Part shown: piece after piece, positions 26,607-35,522 of the stretch
Numbering within the stretch: the first letter of the stretch is position 1
How the letters are laid out: each line of letters starts with the position of its first letter
The notes under the pieces: model-generated
Told to the model about the DNA's origin: nothing
Database searches by the model: none
The model's input: only the letters and a program-made list of their open reading frames with translations
From: Flavobacterium nitrogenifigens
GTDB lineage: Bacteria > Bacteroidota > Bacteroidia > Flavobacteriales > Flavobacteriaceae
Length of the DNA: 64,000 nucleotides
Assembly (NCBI RefSeq): GCF_003254565.1
Contig: NZ_QJRI01000165.1
Location: forward strand, 45,027-109,026
Direction: 5' to 3'
Made by a program: the position numbers and the translations under genes

Positions 26607-27014
26607 TTGTGAATGGTAAATTGTGAATTATGGCTGATAACATAATTAAAACAAAGTCTTTTAATTTTGCACTTAGGATTATTAAACTTTTTCAATTTTT
26701 AAAATATGATAAAAAGGAATATGTTCTGAGTAAACAATTACTTCGTAGTGGAACAGCAATAGGTGCATTAATTAGAGAATCTGAGCAAGCAGAAAGTAAA
26801 AAGGACTTTATTCATAAACTTGCAATTGCACAAAAAGAAGCAAACGAAACAGATTATTGGCTGGAATTGCTTTTTCAATCCAATTACCTAAATGAGATTC
26901 AATTTCAATCTATAAAGTCTGATATTGTAGAAATAAATAAAATTTTAGCTTCAATTATTATAACCTCGAAGCAAAAACTAAGCGCTACATAATTCACAAT
27001 TTACCATTCACAAT
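26606..27014. repeat. Perfect 27-bp inverted repeat framing the four-helix-bundle gene
   Basis: The left arm 26606-26632 and right arm 26988-27014 are exact reverse complements over 27 bases (right arm begins CATAATTCACAATTTACCAT). The left arm ends with the ATG of the enclosed gene, and the right arm contains its TAA at 26990-26992. Distance and symmetry look like a cassette or like a large stem with the gene in its loop. A similar word TTCACAATT also follows the right arm as a direct extension. Confidence 0.9.
26630..26992 (+). CDS. Four-helix-bundle protein (S23/23S rRNA intervening-sequence protein family)
   Basis: A 120-residue, all-helical protein with the family's typical helices (FNFALRIIKLFQFLKYDKKE, LLRSGTAIGALIRESEQAES, KKDFIHKLAIAQKEANETDY, YWLELLFQSNYLNEIQF). 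This family was first seen as an ORF inside 23S rRNA intervening sequences, and related proteins accompany diversity-generating retroelements (Avd). Its function is not established. Here it is a free-standing gene wedged between rsgA and dtd, and its start and stop codons belong to the arms of a perfect inverted repeat, which suggests acquisition as one unit. Confidence 0.87.
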   Translation: MADNIIKTKSFNFALRIIKLFQFLKYDKKEYVLSKQLLRSGTAIGALIRESEQAESKKDFIHKLAIAQKEANETDYWLELLFQSNYLNEIQFQSIKSDIVEINKILASIIITSKQKLSAT

Positions 27015-27026
27015 TCACAATTTTCT

Positions 27027-27479
27027 ATGAGAGTAGTTGTCCAGAGAGTTTCCCAAGCATCAGTAACAGTTGATTCTAAAATTGTTGCAGATATTCAAAA
27101 AGGTTTATTGGTTTTAGTTGGAATAGAAGAAGCCGATACTCAGGAAGATATTGATTGGCTTGCTGGGAAAATCATAAAAATGAGAATCTTTGGTGACGAA
27201 AATGATGTCATGAACTGCTCGGTTCAAGATATTGATGGCAATATTATTGTAGTCAGCCAATTCACACTTCATGCTTCTACAAAAAAAGGAAATCGTCCTT
27301 CTTATATAAAAGCAGCCAAACCAGATTTTGCCATTCCGATGTATGAGAACTTTGTTAGTGCTATAGAAAAAGAGTTTGGAAAGAAAGTGCAAACTGGAAT
27401 TTTTGGTGCAGATATGAAAGTCAGTCTTCTAAATGACGGACCAGTTACCATTGTAATGGATAGCAAAAACAGGGAGTAA
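27027..27479 (+). CDS. dtd: D-aminoacyl-tRNA deacylase
   Basis: Removes D-amino acids or glycine wrongly attached to tRNA. The 150-residue protein begins MRVVVQRVSQASVTVD, the family's conserved start, and has the catalytic VSQFTLHAST and the cis-Gly-Pro selectivity loop NDGPVTIV at the C-terminal end. It starts just 12 bases after the right arm of the inverted repeat that surrounds the preceding gene, so that element may carry or disturb the dtd leader. Length and motifs are typical. Confidence 0.95.
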   Translation: MRVVVQRVSQASVTVDSKIVADIQKGLLVLVGIEEADTQEDIDWLAGKIIKMRIFGDENDVMNCSVQDIDGNIIVVSQFTLHASTKKGNRPSYIKAAKPDFAIPMYENFVSAIEKEFGKKVQTGIFGADMKVSLLNDGPVTIVMDSKNRE

Positions 27480-27493
27480 AATATTATTAAACA

Positions 27494-27527
27494 TTTGTTA
27501 AGGATTTCTGAAAATAATATATATTTG
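27494..27527 (+). promoter_or_regulatory. Promoter of DUF3857 gene 1
   Basis: TTTG at 27494-27497, 22 bases, then TATATTTG at 27520-27527; a good match to the Flavobacterium consensus. The ATG lies 16 bases after the box, so the leader would be very short. Confidence 0.6.
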
Positions 27528-27543
27528 ACGAAAATACTTACTA

Positions 27544-29451
27544 ATGAAAAACCTGTTTTGCGCGTTATTTTTTATTTTATTTACCGCCAATATTTCTGCT
27601 CAAAAGAGCATTTACCCTATATTTTCTATTCCCGATAGTTTAACACAAAATGCGAATGCTGTTCTTCGTTTAGACCAGATGGATATTGTCATTGCTTCGC
27701 AAAGAAGTATGAATATCAAAACTCAAAGGGTTGTCTCTGTTTTAAATGAAAAAGGTTTAAAAGAGATTGATGCTTTTAGTCATTATGATAAAACAACTTC
27801 AGTTGAGAATATTGAAGCTATAGTTTATGATGCTTTAGGAAATGAAATCAAAAAAATAAAAAGAAAAGATTTTAGAGATGAAAGCGCTGTGAGCGGGAGC
27901 ACTCTTTTTTCAGATAATCGAGTACTTTATTTAGATTATACCCCAATTTCATATCCGTTTACAATTGCTTTTACGTGCGAAACTGAAACTTCAAATACCG
28001 CCTTTATACCACAATGGTATTTTATTGGTGGCTACTATTTAAGTGTGGAAAAATGTGTTTTGAATGTTAATTTTCCGAAAGGATTGGGATTCAAGAAGAA
28101 AGAATTCCGAGTTGACAATTTCAACATAAAAAAGATAGCCGATACTGATACCAATTTAAGTTATATAGCAACAAATATTCCTGCTCAAAAACAAGAGGAT
28201 CTTAGTCCTTCTCCTTCAGATCTTTTTCCTAAAGTTATGATGGGGTTAGAAAACTTCCACCTAGAAGGAGTAGATGGAAATGCTACCACTTGGGAGGCAT
28301 TCGGTAAATGGTATGGCGATAAAATCTTAACGGGAACTACTGTTTTACCCGAAGAAACAAAAAACAAGATAAAAGCTCTTGTTGGAGATGAAAAAGATCC
28401 TGTTAAGAAGGCCAAAATCATTTATGATTACGTGCAGAAAAAATCTCGATATGTAAACATTGCGGTTGGCATTGGCGGTTGGAAACCTATGTTGGCCAAT
28501 GATGTAGATCGTTTAGGATACGGAGATTGTAAAGCATTGTCAAATTATACAAAAGCACTTTTGCAAGTTGTAGATGTTCCGTCATATAACACTATTTTAT
28601 ATGGCGATCGTTACAAAGCAGATATTCAGTCTGATTTTGTATCGATGCAAGGAAACCATATGATTCTCGCAATTCCAAATAAAGATAATTACATCTGGCT
28701 AGAATGTACTAGTCAAGATGACCCATTTGGTTATCAAGGGACTTTTACTGATGATCGTGATGTTTTGGTTGTGAAACCAGAAGGAGGTGAAATTGTTCGT
28801 ACCAAAATCTACGATGACAAAGGAAATACTCAAGAAGGGAAAGGGATTTACACAATTGATGGAGCTGGAAATTTTTATGGGACATTAAAAATAGCCTCAC
28901 AAGGAAGCCAATATGCCACTAAATCTCGAGTAGAAAATATGCAACCAAATGAAAAAGAGGAACACTACAAAGATTACTGGGATAATATCAATAACTTGAA
29001 ATTGGGTAAAATTACTTTTACCAACGATAAAGAGAACATTCGTTTTACTGAAGATGTTCAGTTAAGTGCAGTAAATTATGGAATGCTGACAGGTAATAAA
29101 ATGATTTTTGTAGTTGATGCTTTTAATCAGTATACAGGAAATATAAAAAGAATGCGAAACCGCAAAAATCCATTTCAAATTCAGCGTGGCTATTTTGATA
29201 CAGATGAAATCGAGATCAATTTGCCAGATGGTTACAGCATCGAATTTCTCCCCTCAAATTATGAGTTAAAAGGAAAATTCGGTGAGTACAAAACCGAAAT
29301 CATAAAAAAAGAAAATAATAAGTTAACTTATAAAAGGTCTATGTTCCTGAACAAAGGGAAATATTCTAACAAAGAATATGATGAGTACCGCTTGTTTATG
29401 GAGCAAGTTTCTAGAAATGATAACGCTAAAATAATACTAACCAAAAACTAA
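27544..29451 (+). CDS. DUF3857 / transglutaminase-like exported protein 1
   Basis: A 635-residue protein with a signal peptide (ends NISAQ). The N-terminal ~220 residues form a DUF3857-type beta domain; a transglutaminase-like core follows, with KIIYDYVQKKSRYVNIAVG, then GYGDCKALSNYTKALL, which contains the catalytic Cys region, and HMILAIPNKDNYIWLECTS with the His/Asp pair. The C-terminal part is a beta domain. Such proteins are frequent in Bacteroidota and probably process cell-surface peptides or proteins; no substrate is known. First of three paralogues in a row. Confidence 0.88.
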   Translation: MKNLFCALFFILFTANISAQKSIYPIFSIPDSLTQNANAVLRLDQMDIVIASQRSMNIKTQRVVSVLNEKGLKEIDAFSHYDKTTSVENIEAIVYDALGNEIKKIKRKDFRDESAVSGSTLFSDNRVLYLDYTPISYPFTIAFTCETETSNTAFIPQWYFIGGYYLSVEKCVLNVNFPKGLGFKKKEFRVDNFNIKKIADTDTNLSYIATNIPAQKQEDLSPSPSDLFPKVMMGLENFHLEGVDGNATTWEAFGKWYGDKILTGTTVLPEETKNKIKALVGDEKDPVKKAKIIYDYVQKKSRYVNIAVGIGGWKPMLANDVDRLGYGDCKALSNYTKALLQVVDVPSYNTILYGDRYKADIQSDFVSMQGNHMILAIPNKDNYIWLECTSQDDPFGYQGTFTDDRDVLVVKPEGGEIVRTKIYDDKGNTQEGKGIYTIDGAGNFYGTLKIASQGSQYATKSRVENMQPNEKEEHYKDYWDNINNLKLGKITFTNDKENIRFTEDVQLSAVNYGMLTGNKMIFVVDAFNQYTGNIKRMRNRKNPFQIQRGYFDTDEIEINLPDGYSIEFLPSNYELKGKFGEYKTEIIKKENNKLTYKRSMFLNKGKYSNKEYDEYRLFMEQVSRNDNAKIILTKN

Positions 29452-29460
29452 TTATTTAAA

Positions 29461-29490
29461 TCCAAAATAATCCAAAATAATCCAAAATTA
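29461..29490 (+). repeat. Three-copy 10-base tandem repeat
   Basis: The unit TCCAAAATAA occurs twice and then once with a single change (TCCAAAATTA), directly before the start of the second DUF3857 gene. Confidence 0.75.
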
Positions 29491-29493
29491 CCA

Positions 29494-31506
29494 ATGAAAA
29501 TTATTAAACTATTTAGTCTCACCGTGATCTTGCTATTAGGTCCAAAATTAATTTCTCAAGAATTCAAGCTAGGAAAGGTTTCTATTGCTGAACTTGAACA
29601 GAAAGTACATCCAAAAGATTCATCTGCAGTGGCGGCGGTCCTCTATAAAAAAGGAATTTCCAGAATGGAGTTTGACCAAAATGACGGTTTTTACATGATG
29701 ACCGATGTCGAAACTCGTATTAAAATTTATAAAAAAGAAGGTTATGAATGGGCTAATCAACAGGTTTGGTATTATAATACCACTAACTTAAAAGAACGTG
29801 TGTTTTTTTCAGATGCAATAACTTATAATTTGGTTAATGGTAAAATAGAAAAGACTAAATTAAAAAGCGATGGGACTTTTGATGAGGTTATTTCTAAATA
29901 TAAGGGCCAGAAGAAAATTACGATGCCAAATGTAAAAGAAGGTTCTGTAATAGAGTTTCGATACACTGTTAGATGTCCGAGTGATCGTATAATTCGTGAT
30001 TGGGATTTTCAAACCTCAATTCCTGTAAATTATTCTGAATTTAAGGTTGCTTACCCAGAATATTATGTCTTTAAACCAATGCAGAAAGGATACATATTTC
30101 CAAAGATAGCGACATTAAAAAACCCGAGAACGATAACGATTAATAGTAAAGAAAGAAGTGGAGGACGTGTATCTCAGACAGAATTTTCTTCGGATAATAT
30201 AGATTATTTAGAAACAGAAGTTACTTATGTGGCCCAAGATTTTCCTGCATTGAAAGATGAGAACTTCGTAAACAATATAGATAATTATACTTCTAGTGTT
30301 CAATATGAGTTATCTATGACCCGTTTTCCTAATCGCCCAATGAAAGAGTACTCAACAGATTGGAGTTCTGTTGTAAAAACAATTTATGAATATGACGATT
30401 TTGGTCCTGAATTAAATAAAACGGGGTATTTTGAAGAGGATTTGAAAAAAATACTGTCAGGGCTTAATACACCTGAGGAGAAAATTTGGGCTATATTAAA
30501 TCACGTAAAATCAAATGTAAAATGGAATAGTTATGTTGGTTATGGCTGTGATAATGGTGTAAAAAAAGCATATAAAGAAAAAACGGGAAATATTGCCGAT
30601 ATAAATTTAATGCTTACAGCAATGTTGCGTTATTCGGGTTTAACTGCAAATCCAGTTTTAGTTAGTACGCGTTCAAACGGAATTGCCCTGTTTCCAAACA
30701 GAACGGCATTCAATTATGTAATTGCTGCTGTCGAAACTCCAAACGGATATATTTTACTAGATGCTTCAGAAAAATTTTCGATTCCGAATGTTTTACCGCT
30801 AAGAGTTTTAAATTGGTCTGGAAGATTGATTAGAAAAGACGGGTCGTCGGAAGAGATTAATTTAATGCCAGAAAAAACTTCGGCCGATAATGTCTTTATG
30901 AATTATAGTATTGATGGTACAGGAAAAATTACGGGTAAAACAAGAAGACAATGCATGGATTATAATGCAATGATTACAAGAAGTAATATTGAAAGCTTAA
31001 AAGAAGAAGAATATTTAGAAAAACTAGAAAACCAAAATAATAAAATTGAAATTAGTGAATATTCAAAAACAAATGAAAAAGATATTCTTCTTCCTATTAT
31101 AGAAACATATTCTTTTACGGGAAATAATCTATGTGAGTTAATTGGTGATAAAATATACGTAAGTCCAATGTTGTTTTTCACCAACGATAAAAACCCTTTT
31201 AAACAGGAAACACGAGAATATCCAGTTGATTTTAGTTATCCTTTTGCTGATAAATATAATATTACAATTAAAATCCCCGAAGGTTTTGCAGTAGAAACAT
31301 TGCCAACTCCAGCCGCTTTATCAATGGAAGATAATCTAGGTGCTTTTAAATTTAATATTGCTGCCAACGGAGATACTTTACAATTGTCTATTTTACATCA
31401 GATAAATGAAGCAATTGTTTCTGCTGAAAAATACGAAATGCTAAAAGAATATTATAAGACGATGATAGCCAAAGAAACAGAAAAAATCGTTTTAAAACGT
31501 ATTTAA
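29494..31506 (+). CDS. DUF3857 / transglutaminase-like exported protein 2
   Basis: A 670-residue protein with a signal peptide (LFSLTVILLLGPKLISQ). It has the DUF3857 domain (FKLGKVSIAELEQKVHPKDS) and a transglutaminase-like region (ILNHVKSNVKWNSYVGYG, IADINLMLTAMLRYSGLTA, NPVLVSTRSNG, FNYVIAAVETPNGYILLDAS). The Cys normally seen before 'NLMLTAMLR' in active enzymes is replaced by IADIN, so catalysis by a Cys-His-Asp triad may be lost. It is 42 bases after gene 1; that gap holds three copies of the 10-base unit TCCAAAATAA. Confidence 0.85.
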   Translation: MKIIKLFSLTVILLLGPKLISQEFKLGKVSIAELEQKVHPKDSSAVAAVLYKKGISRMEFDQNDGFYMMTDVETRIKIYKKEGYEWANQQVWYYNTTNLKERVFFSDAITYNLVNGKIEKTKLKSDGTFDEVISKYKGQKKITMPNVKEGSVIEFRYTVRCPSDRIIRDWDFQTSIPVNYSEFKVAYPEYYVFKPMQKGYIFPKIATLKNPRTITINSKERSGGRVSQTEFSSDNIDYLETEVTYVAQDFPALKDENFVNNIDNYTSSVQYELSMTRFPNRPMKEYSTDWSSVVKTIYEYDDFGPELNKTGYFEEDLKKILSGLNTPEEKIWAILNHVKSNVKWNSYVGYGCDNGVKKAYKEKTGNIADINLMLTAMLRYSGLTANPVLVSTRSNGIALFPNRTAFNYVIAAVETPNGYILLDASEKFSIPNVLPLRVLNWSGRLIRKDGSSEEINLMPEKTSADNVFMNYSIDGTGKITGKTRRQCMDYNAMITRSNIESLKEEEYLEKLENQNNKIEISEYSKTNEKDILLPIIETYSFTGNNLCELIGDKIYVSPMLFFTNDKNPFKQETREYPVDFSYPFADKYNITIKIPEGFAVETLPTPAALSMEDNLGAFKFNIAANGDTLQLSILHQINEAIVSAEKYEMLKEYYKTMIAKETEKIVLKRI

Positions 31507-31509
31507 ATT

Positions 31510-33498
31510 ATGCCGAGATTTCTCCTAATTTGTATCGCCTTTTTTGGGATTACAATTACCATTCAAGCTCAGAATTATGAATTGGGCAAAGTAACGATTG
31601 TAGAGTTAAACGAGAAAGTTCATCCTAAAGATAGCAGCGCATCCGCTGCTATCTTGTTTAAGAAAGGGAGGACTTATTTTGGCTATAACAAAGATGTTGG
31701 ATTTTATGCCAATCATGTCTGCGAGGTAAAAATTAAAATTTATAAGAAAGAAGGTCTAAGTTGGGCCGATCAGAAGGTGCGTTTTTATATCGGTTATGAA
31801 AAGTTAAACGAAGATCGTTTAGAATTTTCGGATGTAGTTACCTATAATTTAGAAAATGGAAATATCGTAAAAACAAAACTAAATAATCAGGGAGAATTTA
31901 AAACCAAGATTAATAAGTATTGGAAAGAAAAGACGATTACTTTACCAAATGTAAAAGTAGGGTCTATTATTGAATACAAATATGTTTTAAGATCCGAGAA
32001 TCTGGTTAAGTTTCCTGATTTTGATATTCAGTTTGATATTCCTGTTGACTATTTTTATTATAAAACACAAATACCGGAGTTTTACATTTATAAACCGCTT
32101 TTAATTGGAGGGATTCCGCTTGAAACGGAATCTAAATTTACAAATGCCAGTCAGAGCTTTGACAACGCTTATAATCAGACAAACTCATTTAGCTATAAAC
32201 AAATTGAAACTTTTTATACAGGAAAAGATGTTCCAGCATTAAAAGAAGAACCTTATATTAATAATCTTGAAAATTATCGGGGAAGCATTCAGCAAGAACT
32301 TGAAAGGGTTCGTCTTCCTGATCAGCCTGTTAAAGACTACAGTTTAACTTGGGAAGGTGTTGCAAAAACTATTTTTAAAGACGAAAGTTTTGGAAAACAG
32401 CTTAATCAAGGGGCTTTATTTACGGATGATCTGAATACATTATTGAGTAACGTAGACGATAAAAAAGAAAGATTGAATCTGATTTTTACGTATGTCAAAA
32501 ATCGAATGAATTGGAACGAAATTAATAGTTGTTATACAGAAAAAGGAGTTGAAAAAGCTTATAAAGAACAAACAGGAAATGTTGCAGAAATAAATTTTAT
32601 TTTGATAAATATGCTTCGAGCAGCAGGTATAGAAGCAAATCCTGTTTTGGTAAGTACAATCCAAAATGGACTTCCGGTTTATCCCACAAGAACAGGATTC
32701 AATTACGTTATAGCGGCAGCCGAAATTGATGGTAAAAGAATTCTTTTGGATGCAACTCGTAAGCTTACAGCTCCTAACATTTTGCCATTAAATGTTTTAA
32801 ATTGGAAAGGGAGGTTAATTACGAAAGATGGAAATTCGCAAGAAATTGAATTAGATCCAGCAATACAGTCGAAAGAGATTTACAGCCTTGTTGTCAAAAT
32901 TGACCCTGATGGAAAAATGAACGGGCAGGCTAGAGTTCAAAGAACAGAATATGATGCCTATAGTTTTAGAGAAGAAAACAAAACTAAATCTGAAGACGCT
33001 TATCTGGAAAAATTTGAGAATAATTTAGGAGGTTTGAGTATTTCAAATTATAAAATAGAGAATCAGAAATCAAATTTAGATCAGTCTATTATTGAAACTT
33101 TTTCTTTTGCTTCAGGCAGTCGTTCGGATATTATCCAGGGTAAGATTTTTGTCAATCCACTATTGTTTTTTACGCGAAGTAAAAATCCTTTCAATCAGGA
33201 AAAAAGACAAATGCCAGTTTATTTCGGATATAAAAACATGGAAAAGTACAATTTTAGTATTCAGATTCCAGAAGGATATGCTGTAGAATCTATTCCAAAG
33301 CCGGTAAAAATAACTTCAGAGGACAAACAGATGTCCTTTATCTTAAATTTTTCAGTTACAGAAAACAAAATTCAAATTGTAAGCCAAAAAGAAATCAACA
33401 ATAGTATTTTTGCAGCAGAGGATTACGGAATGATAAAAGAGTTTTTTCAGAAGATGATCGTAAGCCAAAATGAAAAAATAATTCTTAAAAAGATATAG
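31510..33498 (+). CDS. DUF3857 / transglutaminase-like exported protein 3
   Basis: A 662-residue paralogue of the preceding gene with a signal peptide (FFGITITIQAQ). It shares the same domain order and phrases: VTIVELNEKVHPKDSSASAA, then LINMLRAAGIEANPVLVST, FNYVIAAAEIDGKRILLDAT and ALNVLNWKGRLITKDG-like wording. As in gene 2, the segment before the LINMLRA motif reads VAEINFI without the Cys, so it may be non-catalytic. It begins 3 bases after the previous stop, and the MazG-like gene begins 3 bases after its own stop, so the three form one transcription unit. Confidence 0.85.
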   Translation: MPRFLLICIAFFGITITIQAQNYELGKVTIVELNEKVHPKDSSASAAILFKKGRTYFGYNKDVGFYANHVCEVKIKIYKKEGLSWADQKVRFYIGYEKLNEDRLEFSDVVTYNLENGNIVKTKLNNQGEFKTKINKYWKEKTITLPNVKVGSIIEYKYVLRSENLVKFPDFDIQFDIPVDYFYYKTQIPEFYIYKPLLIGGIPLETESKFTNASQSFDNAYNQTNSFSYKQIETFYTGKDVPALKEEPYINNLENYRGSIQQELERVRLPDQPVKDYSLTWEGVAKTIFKDESFGKQLNQGALFTDDLNTLLSNVDDKKERLNLIFTYVKNRMNWNEINSCYTEKGVEKAYKEQTGNVAEINFILINMLRAAGIEANPVLVSTIQNGLPVYPTRTGFNYVIAAAEIDGKRILLDATRKLTAPNILPLNVLNWKGRLITKDGNSQEIELDPAIQSKEIYSLVVKIDPDGKMNGQARVQRTEYDAYSFREENKTKSEDAYLEKFENNLGGLSISNYKIENQKSNLDQSIIETFSFASGSRSDIIQGKIFVNPLLFFTRSKNPFNQEKRQMPVYFGYKNMEKYNFSIQIPEGYAVESIPKPVKITSEDKQMSFILNFSVTENKIQIVSQKEINNSIFAAEDYGMIKEFFQKMIVSQNEKIILKKI

Positions 33499-33501
33499 AA
33501 G

Positions 33502-33828
33502 ATGGATTTGAAAAATGCACAGTTAGATGTTGATACCTGGATAAAAGAACATGGAGTTCGTTACTTTAACGAATTGACGAATATGGCACAGCTTACAGAA
33601 GAAGTTGGTGAGGTTGCCAGAATTATTGCGCGCCGTTACGGAGAACAATCTGAAAAAGAAAGCGACAAGAACAAAGATTTAGGAGAAGAATTGGCAGATG
33701 TTGTTTTCGTAGTGCTGTGTTTGGCTAATCAAACAGGAATCGATTTACAAGCCGCTTTCGACAAAAAAATGGATTTGAAATCGGTTAGAGATAAAGATCG
33801 TCACAAAAACAATGATAAATTGAAATAA
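33502..33828 (+). CDS. MazG-like nucleotide pyrophosphohydrolase
   Basis: A 108-residue all-alpha NTP pyrophosphatase of the MazG-like group. The metal-binding acidic cluster is LTEEVGEVARIIARRYG (ExxE type) and LGEELADVVFVVLCLANQTG (ExxD). It probably clears non-canonical nucleotides. It is translated 3 bases behind the last DUF3857 gene, an odd partnership that probably reflects chance operon assembly. Confidence 0.87.
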   Translation: MDLKNAQLDVDTWIKEHGVRYFNELTNMAQLTEEVGEVARIIARRYGEQSEKESDKNKDLGEELADVVFVVLCLANQTGIDLQAAFDKKMDLKSVRDKDRHKNNDKLK

Positions 33829-33926
33829 TTGTGAAATTTCAGCGTGAATTTTGATTTACGGGCGAGGAGTGGTAAATTGCACGCTTGGATTATGTTACTC
33901 ATAATTCGCAACTCATAACTAATATC

Positions 33927-35156
33927 ATGAATTTAAAATTAACGACGAATTCACCATTCACAATTGATGATTCGCAACTAAATATTACAGGTTCTAAAAG
34001 TGAAACGAACCGTTTATTGTTATTAAAAGCATTATTTCCAAATATTACTTTAGCCAATACTTCAAATTCAGACGACAGCGAAGTAATGCAGAAAGCTCTA
34101 GCTGGAAATGACGAAATTGTAGATATTCATCACGCAGGAACTGCAATGCGTTTTTTGACTGCTTATTTTTCGGTTAATGAAGGTAGGGAAGTAGTCCTGA
34201 CAGGTTCAAGCAGAATGCAGGAACGTCCGATCAAAATCTTGGTTGATACTTTAAGACAATTGGGAGTTGAAATCTCTTATGAAAAAGAAGAAGGATATCC
34301 GCCAATTCGAATTAAAGGAAAAAAAGTTACGGCTTCAAAAGTAAACTTGGCAGCAAATGTGAGCAGCCAATATATTTCTGCGCTTTTGTTAGTGGCTTCA
34401 AAATTAGACAATGGTTTAGAGTTGACTTTGGAAGGAGAAATTACTTCAATTCCGTATATCAAAATGACTTTGGCTTTGCTGGCTGATTTAGATATTAAAA
34501 CAAGTTTTGAAGGAAATGTAATCAAAGTTTATCCGAAAGAAGCGGTTGAATCAAAAGAAATGGTTGTAGAATCTGACTGGAGTTCTGCTTCATATTTCTT
34601 TAGCTTAGTTGCTTTGGCTGATGCAGCAAAAATTACTTTGAGCAGTTACAAAGAAAACAGCCTTCAAGGAGATTCAGAATTAGTTTCTCTTTATGAAAAA
34701 ATGGGCGTGAAAACGACTTTTCAAAACAATAAAATGACTTTGGAAAAAGTAGCTGGATTCAATTATCAAGATATAAATTTTGAATTAAATAATACGCCAG
34801 ATATCGCTCAGACAATTGTAGTAACTTGTTTAGGTTTAGGAATTGGATGTCATTTAACAGGACTTCATACTTTAAAAATTAAAGAAACTGACCGACTAGA
34901 AGCTTTAAGAATTGAGCTTACTAAATTAGGAGCAAATATTTCTGTTACTAATGACAGTTTAACTTTAGTAAAATCTGATAATATAAAACACGATATTCAT
35001 ATTGCAACTTATAATGATCACCGTATGGCAATGGCATTCGCTCCATTAGCTATCAAAGTGCCAATTATTATTGATGATGCTGAAGTAGTTTCTAAATCGT
35101 ATCCAGATTTCTGGAATGATTTAAAAGCTTTAAACTTTCAAATATCAGAATTGTAA
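33927..35156 (+). CDS. aroA: 3-phosphoshikimate 1-carboxyvinyltransferase
   Basis: EPSP synthase, the sixth step of the shikimate route, joins shikimate-3-phosphate and PEP. The product is 409 residues, slightly shorter than E. coli AroA. Motifs present: ITGSKSETNRLLLLKALFPN, HAGTAMRFLTAYFS, GSSRMQERPIKILVDTL, DWSSASYFFSLVALADAA and the C-terminal ETDRLEALRIELTKLGA and YNDHRMAMAFAPLA. I start at 33927; the frame is open 14 codons earlier, but that part comes from repeat-like sequence with CATAATTCGCAACTC. It is separate from the pheA operon. Confidence 0.93.
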   Translation: MNLKLTTNSPFTIDDSQLNITGSKSETNRLLLLKALFPNITLANTSNSDDSEVMQKALAGNDEIVDIHHAGTAMRFLTAYFSVNEGREVVLTGSSRMQERPIKILVDTLRQLGVEISYEKEEGYPPIRIKGKKVTASKVNLAANVSSQYISALLLVASKLDNGLELTLEGEITSIPYIKMTLALLADLDIKTSFEGNVIKVYPKEAVESKEMVVESDWSSASYFFSLVALADAAKITLSSYKENSLQGDSELVSLYEKMGVKTTFQNNKMTLEKVAGFNYQDINFELNNTPDIAQTIVVTCLGLGIGCHLTGLHTLKIKETDRLEALRIELTKLGANISVTNDSLTLVKSDNIKHDIHIATYNDHRMAMAFAPLAIKVPIIIDDAEVVSKSYPDFWNDLKALNFQISEL

Positions 35157-35217
35157 TTTTTTTTGAACCATATAAGAAAATATAAGTTCATTTAAATTAA
35201 AGCGTAATAAAACATTG

Positions 35218-35244
35218 CCTCTGGTTTTAACCAGAGGTTTTTTT
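35218..35244 (+). terminator. Terminator after aroA
   Basis: CCTCTGGTT, a two-base loop, AACCAGAGG and seven T. It is a textbook rho-independent terminator. Confidence 0.85.
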
Positions 35245-35260
35245 ATGTGTATCTAAAAGC

Positions 35261-35293
35261 AAACCCGACAGGTTTTCAAAACCTGTCGGGTTT
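35261..35293. repeat. CCCGACAGG hairpin, copy in aroA-queA gap
   Basis: AAACCCGACAGGTTTT and its complement form a perfect stem of about 15 base pairs with almost no loop. See the copies at 6569, 36595, 52228 and 63979. Confidence 0.8.
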
Positions 35294-35426
35294 AACATAT
35301 AGAACCCAGTATTTAAAATTCCAGTTAATATGAACTTATCTCACTTATATGGTTCCAAAAACACATTTTTAATGCTTCCCGAAACCTCACAAAATCAAGG
35401 ACTTTTGAAAATAAACGTCAAAACAC

Positions 35427-35458
35427 TTGACAACGCCTATCTCACAATCGTATATTTG
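35427..35458 (+). promoter_or_regulatory. Promoter of queA
   Basis: TTG at 35427-35429, 21 bases, then TATATTTG at 35451-35458. The ATG is 64 bases downstream. Confidence 0.6.
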
Positions 35459-35522
35459 CAACCGATTTAAATTTTTAGATAAACAAATCTAAAAGCTACA
35501 CTCTAAAATCAACAACTCAAAT

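Larger units (their letters stand above)
35165..35355. repeat. Nested palindrome between aroA and queA
   Basis: Outer arms 35165-35191 and 35330-35355 are imperfect complements (GAACCATATAAG at one end and ATGAACTTAT at the other). Between them sit a perfect 9-bp terminator hairpin and the CCCGACAGG hairpin. Similar CCATATAAG/ATATAAG words also occur after the DAHP synthase gene and after kmo. The remainder of the gap (35356-35522) holds the queA promoter. Confidence 0.75.
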
